DNA of 64,000 nucleotides. Origin: Nocardioides flavescens. Its GTDB lineage: Bacteria > Actinomycetota > Actinomycetes > Propionibacteriales > Nocardioidaceae. The notes below the pieces were generated by a model. That model saw only the letters and a list, made by a program, of their open reading frames with translations. It was not told the origin of the DNA and did no database searches. Shown one piece after another: positions 16,125 through 22,878 of the stretch (position 1 is the first letter of the stretch; each line of letters opens with the position of its first letter). The stretch is from NCBI RefSeq assembly GCF_009823805.1, contig NZ_WUEK01000001.1, positions 392,688 through 456,687 on the forward strand. Reading direction: 5' to 3'. The position numbers and the translations under genes are program-made.

Positions 16125-17500
16125 TGCTCCTTGGCCCAGGAGCGCGGACCAGCAGAGCCGGCGGCATAGGTCTCGAGCGGCACGTCACCGGCCCGCCAGG
16201 CCTCGAGCACCGGCTCGACGATGCGCCAGCACTCCTCGGCGGTGTCGCCGCGCACCGCGAGCATCGGGTCGCCCTCCAGCACCCCGCCCAGCACCTCGCC
16301 GTACGCCGGGAGCGCGCCGTCGGGGATGTCGGTCTGCGCGACGACGTCCTCGAGGTCGAAGGGGTCGCCCGCGCCGCTGACGTCGAGGTGCACCGCGAGC
16401 CGCGGCGGCTTGAACCCGATGGTGATCGTGTCGGGCGTCTCCTTGCCCTTCAGCCCCGTCGGCAGGTGCGGCGCCGGCTTGAACGTCACGACGGCCTCCT
16501 TGCGGGCCGTGCCGAGCGCCTTGCCGGAGCGCAGCGTGACCGGCACGCCCGCCCAGCGCCACGAGGCCACCTCGACGGTGATCTCGGCGAGCGTCTCGGT
16601 GTGCCGCGAGGCGTCGACCCCCTCCTCGCGGCTGTACGCCGGGAGCTCGCGTCCGTCGATGGTCCCGCCGGTGTAGCGGGCGCGGCGCGAGGCCTGGGCC
16701 GGCGTGCCGTGCAGGCGGGTCGCGCGCAGCACCGCGGCCTTGGCGTCGCGCAGGTCGCGCTCGTGGACGCGGCTGATCGGCTCCATCATCAGCGTCGCCA
16801 TGATCTGGAGCAGGTGGCTCTGGATCATGTCGACGAGGGCGCCGGCCTTGTCGTAGTAGCCGGCGCGGCCCTCGAGGGCGAGCGTCTCGTCGTAGACGAT
16901 CTCGATGGACTCGACGTGCTGGTTGCTCCACACCGGCTCGAGCAGCCGGTTCGCGAAGCGGGTGCCGATGATGTTGAGGACGTCGCTGCGGCCCAGGAAG
17001 TGGTCGATGCGGAAGATCTGGTCCTCGGGCACGAGCGTCGCGACCAGCGCGTTGAGCTCGCGGGCGCCCTCCAGGTCGGTGCCGAACGGCTTCTCCATCG
17101 CCAGCACCGTGCCCTCGGGCAGGTCGATGAGCCGCAGCGCCTGGCAGGCGCGGGCGGTGATGGCGGGAGGCAGCGCGAAGTAGATCGCGGGGGCGCCGTC
17201 GCACTGCTCGAGCAGGGCCTTCAGCTCCTCGACCGAGGTCACGTCGGTGCGCCGGTAGGTGCTGCGCCCCGCGACCTCGTCGACCCGCTCGCCGGCCCCG
17301 CCCGCCGCGAAGGCGTCGCGGATGCGCCTGCGCCAGGCCGCCTCGTCCAGGTCGGAGAGACCCGCGCCGATCAGCCGCGGCGCCGTGCGCGACTCCCAGT
17401 CGCTCGCGAGCAGTGCACCCAGGCCGGGCAGCAGCAGCCGCCCCGCGAGGTCGCCGTCCGCACCGAGCACCACCAGAGTCCCGACACCGTTGCTGGCCAC
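16121..17500 (-). CDS. Divergent glucose-6-phosphate dehydrogenase paralogue
   Basis: A 459-residue member of the Zwf family. The nucleotide motif is VLGADGDLAGRL (residues 11-21), followed by EKPFG at 136-140 and the active-site RIDHFLG with His167. The residue after FLG is Arg171, where the canonical paralogue at 21445-22878 has Lys189. YYDKAGALVDMIQSHLLQ retains the second active-site His region. It would oxidise glucose-6-phosphate or a related sugar phosphate. It overlaps the FGE gene by ATGA and lies ~70 bases from a degenerate transposase. Two zwf-type genes within 5 kb suggests specialisation of this copy. Confidence 0.85.
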   Translation of the reverse strand: MASNGVGTLVVLGADGDLAGRLLLPGLGALLASDWESRTAPRLIGAGLSDLDEAAWRRRIRDAFAAGGAGERVDEVAGRSTYRRTDVTSVEELKALLEQCDGAPAIYFALPPAITARACQALRLIDLPEGTVLAMEKPFGTDLEGARELNALVATLVPEDQIFRIDHFLGRSDVLNIIGTRFANRLLEPVWSNQHVESIEIVYDETLALEGRAGYYDKAGALVDMIQSHLLQIMATLMMEPISRVHERDLRDAKAAVLRATRLHGTPAQASRRARYTGGTIDGRELPAYSREEGVDASRHTETLAEITVEVASWRWAGVPVTLRSGKALGTARKEAVVTFKPAPHLPTGLKGKETPDTITIGFKPPRLAVHLDVSGAGDPFDLEDVVAQTDIPDGALPAYGEVLGGVLEGDPMLAVRGDTAEECWRIVEPVLEAWRAGDVPLETYAAGSAGPRSWAKEQ

Positions 17501-17567
17501 CCTGCGAAACTACTAGTACCGCGTGTGTCGTATGCAGCTAGAGGGTTCGTCATCTGAGTCATGGGGC

Positions 17568-18150
17568 ATGGCGAGTCGTCCTGCCCCTCGGGTGGTGCAG
17601 CGTGACGGCGATCGGGACGAGCTTGCGCGGTCGGACCGGTTCGGTGCCGCGAAGGCGAAGCGGGCCAGGATCGTGCTGCTGGCCGCTGACGGCGTAGCGA
17701 GCGCGAGGATCGCGGACTGCACCGACGCGACGTTCACGACTGTGTTGAACGGGCGCGGCCGCTATGAGAGGCACGGGATCGCAGGTTTGCCGAACGCGCT
17801 CATGTTTGGCGGTCCGCGCGAGCTCGAGCATCGCGCGATCACCGGATGAGGCGCTGAATCCGCCGCCGAAGACGCCCGTTGTGACGCGCTACCGAACCGG
17901 TCAGGAAGTCCACCAACATCTGTGGACTTGCTCTCGCCCGCCACAAAAGGTGATCGCGCTCTACGTGGGCGAGCAGCCGCAGATTCAGGCCCTCGACCGA
18001 GCCGTGGCGGTCCTGCCGACCCGGGGGGCAGGGTCGAACACCGCTCAGACGGCTGCTACCGCTGCGGTACCACGACGCTGTTCGCCGCACCCGATATCGC
18101 TACCTCAAGGTCACCGCGGCGTCGAGCCGCGGCACCGCCACGTTAGACGA
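17568..18150 (+). pseudogene. Degenerate IS630-family transposase remnant
   Basis: The first ~90 residues read like the HTH part of an IS630-type transposase (AKRARIVLLAADGVASARIA, RGRYERHGIAGLP, PRELEHRAI), then stop at 17849. The DDE-domain text continues in other frames: KVIALYVGEQPQIQALDRA at about 17950-18005, then HRSDGCYRCGTTTLFAAPDIAT at about 18038-18100. The segment between is deleted, so the protein cannot be made whole. It marks the left side of a foreign island. From 18150 to 18310 I see no gene. Confidence 0.8.
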
Positions 18151-18310
18151 CGCGACGTAGACGATCGTTGTGCGGTACAACCAGTCGTGCGGTGAGCCCC
18201 TAAAAGGGAACGCACGATCACAAAATGACTAAGCCCCGCGGTGCCTAACTCGACTCAGAGAGTCAGCCAGAGGGCCGTTGCCGCGGGGCGATGACGAAAG
18301 ACTACTTGAG

Positions 18311-19093
18311 ATGACCGAAAATAATCAAGCGGAAGGCTTGACACCCTCCGCCAAGACTTCGGATCCGAAGGCGTTGAGTGAGGCTGACGTCGAGCTCTGG
18401 TTGAGCAGTCCTCGTCTCAACCGGTATCGCGGTCTAAGCGGCAACAACCTCGAGACCGCACTCGAACTGTACGCGTGGAACAGTGAGGTCGCGGCGGCGG
18501 CATTCACCGACACGTGTCACCTGGAGGTGGCGCTGCGCAACGCCTACGACCGACAGCTGGTTGGCGCCTATCCCAACTGGGCCATCGACCCGCACAGTCC
18601 GCTGTTCCAGCGCGAGCAGGGCCACCCGTCGGCGCGAGCGAAGCAGCGGACTATGAATGAGCGCTCGCTGGTCGACCTGAAGATCGCGCGACGTGGTCAC
18701 GGCGCGCACCCTGCTCACGGACAAGTCGTCGCCGCGCAAACCTTCGGCTTCTGGACCAAACTCACCGAGAAGGACCGAGCGCCACTGTTCTGGAACCCGA
18801 TGATCTCCAGAGCCTTCCCCGCCAAGACCAACCGCAGCGACATCCACGATCACGTCAGCCGCATCAACAGGTTTCGCAACCGGCTGGCTCACAACGAGCC
18901 GGTGTTCTCCTCCCGGACAGGTCTGCTCGAGCGGCTGAACGACGTTCGCTATGTCTTCGACCTCATCGCACCCCACGCGGCCGCCTGGGCAGCCGCCCGG
19001 TCCCGCGTCGTGAACCTCGTTGACGACTGCCCGGTCGCGGGACTCATCGCCACACCCACGACCGACGGCGGAACGCCAGCGGGGGCGCAATGA
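18311..19093 (+). CDS. Abi-like HEPN-motif protein (first gene of pair)
   Basis: A 260-residue protein from the ATG at 18311. Residues ~35-90 (RLNRYRGLSGNNLETALELY, WNSEVAAAAF, HLEVALRNAYDRQL) resemble the N-terminal part of Abi-like (Abi_2/AbiD-F) proteins. The segment RFRNRLAHNEPVF holds Arg189-x4-His194, the RNxxxH motif of HEPN ribonuclease domains. The next gene overlaps by ATGA and also has such a motif. The 5' end is unusually AT-rich for the window (29 of 60 bases are G/C at 18301-18360). The position after a broken transposase suggests transfer. A role in phage defence or RNA cleavage is inferred, not shown. Confidence 0.75.
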   Translation: MTENNQAEGLTPSAKTSDPKALSEADVELWLSSPRLNRYRGLSGNNLETALELYAWNSEVAAAAFTDTCHLEVALRNAYDRQLVGAYPNWAIDPHSPLFQREQGHPSARAKQRTMNERSLVDLKIARRGHGAHPAHGQVVAAQTFGFWTKLTEKDRAPLFWNPMISRAFPAKTNRSDIHDHVSRINRFRNRLAHNEPVFSSRTGLLERLNDVRYVFDLIAPHAAAWAAARSRVVNLVDDCPVAGLIATPTTDGGTPAGAQ

Positions 19094-19683
19094 GCGCTCA
19101 GCCTCCCGACGACTGGTCGCCAGCCGACCACCCCGAAGCGATCGCCGTCAGCGAGGGCCAGTGGTGGCAGTGGGCGGCACAACTGGCCATCGCTCGTCTC
19201 GCCGGCGAGGACGACTGCCGGTTCATACCCGTCAGCACCAGGCAGATCGACGCCCGGCACCTCGTCCTGGCGCTCGCTCAATTGCTCCGCGCCGAAGCAC
19301 TGCAACAAGCAGCGCTGAAAGAACTCGAAGTCGACCCCGACGTCCGACTGCGCCTTCGCGACGCGCGCGAACGCTATCTCCACGATCTCCCCGGCCTCGA
19401 ACACATGCGCAACGCCCTCATCCACTTCGACGAATGGTCAGGAGGTCGAGGCCACGGACCACAGAAGGTCCGCCGTGACGCCGGCGACGACCCGCGCGAG
19501 GTGGCGCGGGACGACTGGGGATTCCGCTTCGACCCCGCGACCGGGACCATCACCCACGGAGCCCACCAGCTCCACACGTCCATCGCGCTACGCGCCGCCA
19601 ACGAACTGGCGGCCGCCATCTACGACGCTGCCCGCTCTGCCGACGCTACTACCTCACGCCCAGCCGCTCGACGTACCGGTTGA
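19090..19683 (+). CDS. Uncharacterised protein with HEPN-like RNxxxH motif (second gene of pair)
   Basis: A 197-residue protein beginning at the ATG overlapping the previous stop (ATGA). It is mostly helical, without membrane segments or signal peptide. Residues 104-116 read EHMRNALIHFDEW, giving Arg107-x4-His112, again the RNxxxH pattern of HEPN domains. The upstream helices (HLVLALAQLLRAEALQQAAL) would fit a four-helix bundle. The C-terminal part (DWGFRFDPATGTITHGAHQLHTS) is beta-like. It overlaps the convergent alditol oxidase by 35 bases. I do not recognise the family. Pairing with an Abi-like partner suggests a two-component toxin or defence module. Confidence 0.7.
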   Translation: MSAQPPDDWSPADHPEAIAVSEGQWWQWAAQLAIARLAGEDDCRFIPVSTRQIDARHLVLALAQLLRAEALQQAALKELEVDPDVRLRLRDARERYLHDLPGLEHMRNALIHFDEWSGGRGHGPQKVRRDAGDDPREVARDDWGFRFDPATGTITHGAHQLHTSIALRAANELAAAIYDAARSADATTSRPAARRTG

Positions 19684-20914
19684 CGAAGCAGCGCTCCGGG
19701 TCGAGCCGCTCCCCCAGCGCCTGGAACCGTGGCAGCTCGGGGTAGGCCGCGGCGACGCGCGCGGTGTCCCACCAGGGGCCGTAGACCTTGCCCCAGTGCG
19801 GCCGGGGGTCGTACGCCGCGAGCACCCGCTCGGCGGCGGCGAGCGCGGGCCGCACGACCTCGAGGTCGCTGACCCAGGTGAAGTGCACGGCCAGCATCGG
19901 CCCGCCGCGGAAGGGGCTCAGCCACATCTCGTCGGGCGCGATCGCACGGATCTCGGAGACCTGCAGGGCGTCGCGGAACTCCGGCGACGCCTCGACCAGC
20001 CGGGGCCACAGCTCGCCGAGCACGTCGAGCGGCACGAAGAACTCCGACTGCAGCTCGTCGCCGACGCTGGGGGTGAAGGCCGCCCGGAAGTGCGGGAGCC
20101 GCTCGTGCCACGGGCCGGGCACGCCGAGCTGCTCGGTGGCCGCGCTCGCGTCGAGGCCGACGATCGGGTGCACGGCGGTCTCGGCGACGCGGCCGCCCCA
20201 GGTCTCGGTGGCGTCGCCGGTGTCACCACCGTGGCCCACGCGCCGCTTGCGCCAGACCGAGTCGATGCGCGACGGGTCGGAGAAGCGGGTGAACAGGCTG
20301 ACGCTCCACGCCGACGACAGCAGGTCGGCGCCGCGCTCGACGACGACGTCGGACGGCACGTCGAGCAGCACGTCCTGCGCGACGTCGTACGTCGGCTGGA
20401 GGTGGAGCCACAGCCGCGTGACCACGCCGAGGGAGCCGAGCGAGAGCACTGCGCCGGGGAACTCCGGGTCGCCCTCGCGCAGGGTCTCGAGCTCACCGTC
20501 GGCGCGCACGAGCTCGACGGCCGCGACCGCGCTGGCCAGGCAGCCGTTGCCCACCCCGGAGCCGTGCGTGCCGGTGGCGGCCGCGCCCGCGACGCTGATG
20601 TGGGGCAGCGACCCGGTGTTGGGCAGCGCCCAGCCGTCGCGGTGCAGGCTCGCGCCGAGGTCGGCGTACGTCGTCCGCCCGGGCACCTCGACCAGCCCCG
20701 CGTCGCGGTCGACCACCACCTCGCCCGGCAGGCCGCGCGTCGACACGAGCAGGTCGTCGGCGGCGACGACGTCGACGACGTCGTTGAACGAGTGGCCAGA
20801 CCCGGTGGCCCGCACCCTCCGGGCCGCGGCGACCGCCTCCTGCAGCTCGGGGAGGGAGGCCGGCTCGGCCACCTCGGTCGCGGTGTAGGTGACGTTGCCT
20901 GCCCAGTTGCGCAC
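19649..20914 (-). CDS. aldO: Alditol oxidase (FAD-dependent)
   Basis: A 421-residue VAO-type flavoprotein closely matching the Streptomyces alditol oxidase pattern along its length: NWAGNVTYTA at the N-terminus, GSGHSFN with His41 as the covalent FAD ligand, LPHISVAGAAATGTHGSGVGNG, GVPGPWHERLPHFRAEF-like text, SEIRAIAPDEMWLSP and HWGKV with the active-site Lys. It oxidises polyols such as xylitol or sorbitol at C1 with O2, giving aldose and H2O2. Close length (418 in Streptomyces) supports completeness. It lies convergent to the HEPN pair. The true substrate in this host is not known. Confidence 0.9.
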   Translation of the reverse strand: MRNWAGNVTYTATEVAEPASLPELQEAVAAARRVRATGSGHSFNDVVDVVAADDLLVSTRGLPGEVVVDRDAGLVEVPGRTTYADLGASLHRDGWALPNTGSLPHISVAGAAATGTHGSGVGNGCLASAVAAVELVRADGELETLREGDPEFPGAVLSLGSLGVVTRLWLHLQPTYDVAQDVLLDVPSDVVVERGADLLSSAWSVSLFTRFSDPSRIDSVWRKRRVGHGGDTGDATETWGGRVAETAVHPIVGLDASAATEQLGVPGPWHERLPHFRAAFTPSVGDELQSEFFVPLDVLGELWPRLVEASPEFRDALQVSEIRAIAPDEMWLSPFRGGPMLAVHFTWVSDLEVVRPALAAAERVLAAYDPRPHWGKVYGPWWDTARVAAAYPELPRFQALGERLDPERCFVNRYVERLGVR

Positions 20915-20987
20915 CCGACCATCCTGGTCGGCCGACGAAAGCGCGGAAAAGGCCCCCCACCCCGATCACCGACCCCTAGGCTCGCCG

Positions 20988-21062
20988 TAGTCCGTCCCTC
21001 GACCCCATGGGGACGGCCAGACGGCCCCTCTCCTGACCCCCAACAGGCGGGGCCGTCGCCCA
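20988..21062 (+). ncRNA. 6C-RNA-like structured small RNA candidate
   Basis: Two adjacent perfect stems are present. CCGTCCC (20992-20998) pairs with GGGACGG (21010-21016) around a C-rich loop with CCCC. GACGGCCCC (21020-21028) pairs with GGGGCCGTC (21049-21057), extended by inner CCTG/CAGG and a loop containing CCCCC. A -10-like TAGGCT (20977-20982) sits the right distance upstream. Two C-rich hairpin loops in an actinobacterium recall 6C RNA, though these runs have four and five C, not six. Function is unknown. No T-run follows. Confidence 0.5.
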
Positions 21063-21385
21063 TTTCAGGGCGGGTCGCGACAGCGCCGGCGTGACGTCGT
21101 CCGGCGCAGGCCTTCACACGCGCCTGGTCCGGACCTGTGGGGACCTGGTCTGGACCACTGGGCCGACCTCACCCCTCTGGACAGTCGTCAACATTTGCGC
21201 AGGTCAGCGAGACGTCAGGCACCGCTTGACACCTTGCCGGCTCTCGACACCCCCGGGGGTGACATGAACAACTTGTCAAACGGCTTGCAGAGGTCCGACC
21301 GCGGGAGTTGCATATGACGTGAGCCACTCACCTGTGCCAACCCCCCGAGTGCAGGCGCGTGGATCACCCAGCCGGACAGTCCGGC

Positions 21386-21428
21386 AGTCGACCCCGGTCC
21401 TCCTCCCACACGTGGACCGGGGTCGACT
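21386..21428. promoter_or_regulatory. 15-bp perfect inverted repeat before zwf
   Basis: AGTCGACCCCGGTCC (21386-21400) and GGACCGGGGTCGACT (21414-21428) are perfect complements around a 13-base loop (containing TCCTCC). The second arm ends 16 bases before the zwf ATG (21445). In mRNA this would be a very stable hairpin next to the ribosome site; in DNA it could be an operator. Which applies is not decided by the sequence. Confidence 0.75.
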
Positions 21429-21444
21429 CGGGTACGGGGCAGGC

Positions 21445-22878
21445 ATGGCCGACACCTCCCTCCCGCCGTACGTCATGGTCCTCTTCGGGGCGACCGGGGA
21501 CCTCGCGGCCCGCAAGCTCTTCCCGGGGCTCTACCACCTCGCGGTGGCCGACCGGCTGCCCGAGGAGTTCCGCATCATCGGCAGCGGTCGCCACTCCCCC
21601 GGCAGTGACGAGGAGTTCCGCGACCAGATCCGCGACGGTCTGCGCGAGACCGTCGACGACCTCGACGACGACGCCGCCCGCACCCTGCTCGAGCGGCTCA
21701 GCTTCCAGACCTCGAACGCCGACGACGGCAGCGAGCTGGCGCAGGCCGTGCGCGCCGCCGAGGAGCAGATCGCGGGCGACACCGGCAGCGACGTCGACGA
21801 CGTGCGCCGGCTCGTCTACCTCTCCGTCCCGCCGAGCGCGATGGACGGCATGATCGCGATGCTGGGGCGCGAGGAGATCACCGATCGCGCGCGGCTGGTC
21901 GTCGAGAAGCCGTTCGGCCTCGACCTCGAGTCCTCGCGCCACCTCGACAGCTCGCTGAAGGACGTCGTCGACGAGGCGCAGGTCTTCCGCATCGACCACT
22001 TCCTGGGCAAGGAGGCCGTGCAGAACATCCTCGCCCTCCGCTTCGCCAACGGGCTCTTCGAGCCGGCCTGGGACCGCCGCAGCATCGCCTCGGTCCAGAT
22101 CGACGTGCCCGAGACCCTCGGCATGGAGGGTCGCGGCAGCTTCTACGAGTCGACCGGCTGCCTGCGCGACATGGTCTCGACCCACCTGTGCCAGCTGCTC
22201 GGGTTCGTGGCCCTGGAGGACCCGGGCACCCTCGACGAGCAGGCGCTGCGCGACGCCAAGGCCGCGCTCTTCCAGGACCTGCGCCCGCTCGACAAGGAGC
22301 ACGTCGTCTTCGGGCAGTACGCCGGCTACCGCGACGAGGACGACGTCGACGCCGACTCCGACGTCGAGACCTTCGTGGCGATCGAGGCCCACGTCGACAA
22401 CGACCGCTGGCGCGACGTGCCGTTCTACCTGCGCACCGGCAAGCGGCTGGCCGAGACCCGGCGCACCATCACGCTGCGCTTCAGGACCCCCGACTCCTCC
22501 CTCTTCGACGGCGAGCCCGGGCCCAACGAGCTGGTCCTCGAGCTCACCGACGACCCGAAGATCACCGTCGACCTGCGGGCCAAGCGCCCGGGGCCCGACA
22601 TGGCGCTGGCGCGGGCCGAGATGTGCCTCGACCTCGTCGACGCGCTCGCGGCCGGCGGCGACGACTCGCACCCGCTCGAGGCCTACGAGCGGCTGCTGCT
22701 CGACGTCCTGCGCGACGACCAGACGCTCTTCACCCGCGCCGACGAGGTCGACCGGCTCTGGCAGGTCTGCCAGCCGCTGCTCGACGACCGCCCCGAGGTC
22801 CAGTCCTACGAGCCGGGATCGTGGGGCCCGCAGGCCGCACTCGACCTCCCCGAGGGCGGCTGGCGTCTCGGTGACTGA
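21445..22878 (+). CDS. zwf: Glucose-6-phosphate dehydrogenase
   Basis: A 477-residue canonical Zwf, the NADP-linked entry enzyme of the pentose phosphate pathway. Visible motifs are FGATGDLAARKLFPGLY (residues 14-30), EKPFG near 154 and RIDHFLGKEAVQN with His185 and Lys189. EGRGSFYESTGCLRDMVSTHLCQLL carries the second active-site His. The ATG at 21445 is used because the conserved text begins just after it. A 15-bp hairpin precedes it. The stop overlaps the following GH15 gene by eight bases, so the two are co-transcribed. A divergent paralogue lies 4 kb away. Confidence 0.95.
   Translation: MADTSLPPYVMVLFGATGDLAARKLFPGLYHLAVADRLPEEFRIIGSGRHSPGSDEEFRDQIRDGLRETVDDLDDDAARTLLERLSFQTSNADDGSELAQAVRAAEEQIAGDTGSDVDDVRRLVYLSVPPSAMDGMIAMLGREEITDRARLVVEKPFGLDLESSRHLDSSLKDVVDEAQVFRIDHFLGKEAVQNILALRFANGLFEPAWDRRSIASVQIDVPETLGMEGRGSFYESTGCLRDMVSTHLCQLLGFVALEDPGTLDEQALRDAKAALFQDLRPLDKEHVVFGQYAGYRDEDDVDADSDVETFVAIEAHVDNDRWRDVPFYLRTGKRLAETRRTITLRFRTPDSSLFDGEPGPNELVLELTDDPKITVDLRAKRPGPDMALARAEMCLDLVDALAAGGDDSHPLEAYERLLLDVLRDDQTLFTRADEVDRLWQVCQPLLDDRPEVQSYEPGSWGPQAALDLPEGGWRLGD

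Larger units (their letters stand above)
20915..21444. other. 530-bp gap with structured RNA candidate and hairpin
   Basis: This gap between the divergent aldO and zwf genes holds no convincing coding region. It contains the 6C-like RNA candidate (20992-21057), a -10-like TAGGCT (20977-20982), and the 15-bp inverted repeat (21386-21428) just before zwf. Between ~21070 and 21380 I see only weak promoter-like hexamers (TTGACA at 21223) that I would not call. Confidence 0.7.

Noticed and set aside
17568..19683. Intact mobile element or prophage
   Set aside because: Only a broken transposase was found, with no integrase, phage structural genes or recognisable terminal repeats.
21070..21380. Riboswitch or promoters in the rest of the zwf upstream gap
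   Set aside because: Isolated TTGACA-like hexamers occur but without matching -10 or conserved aptamer elements.
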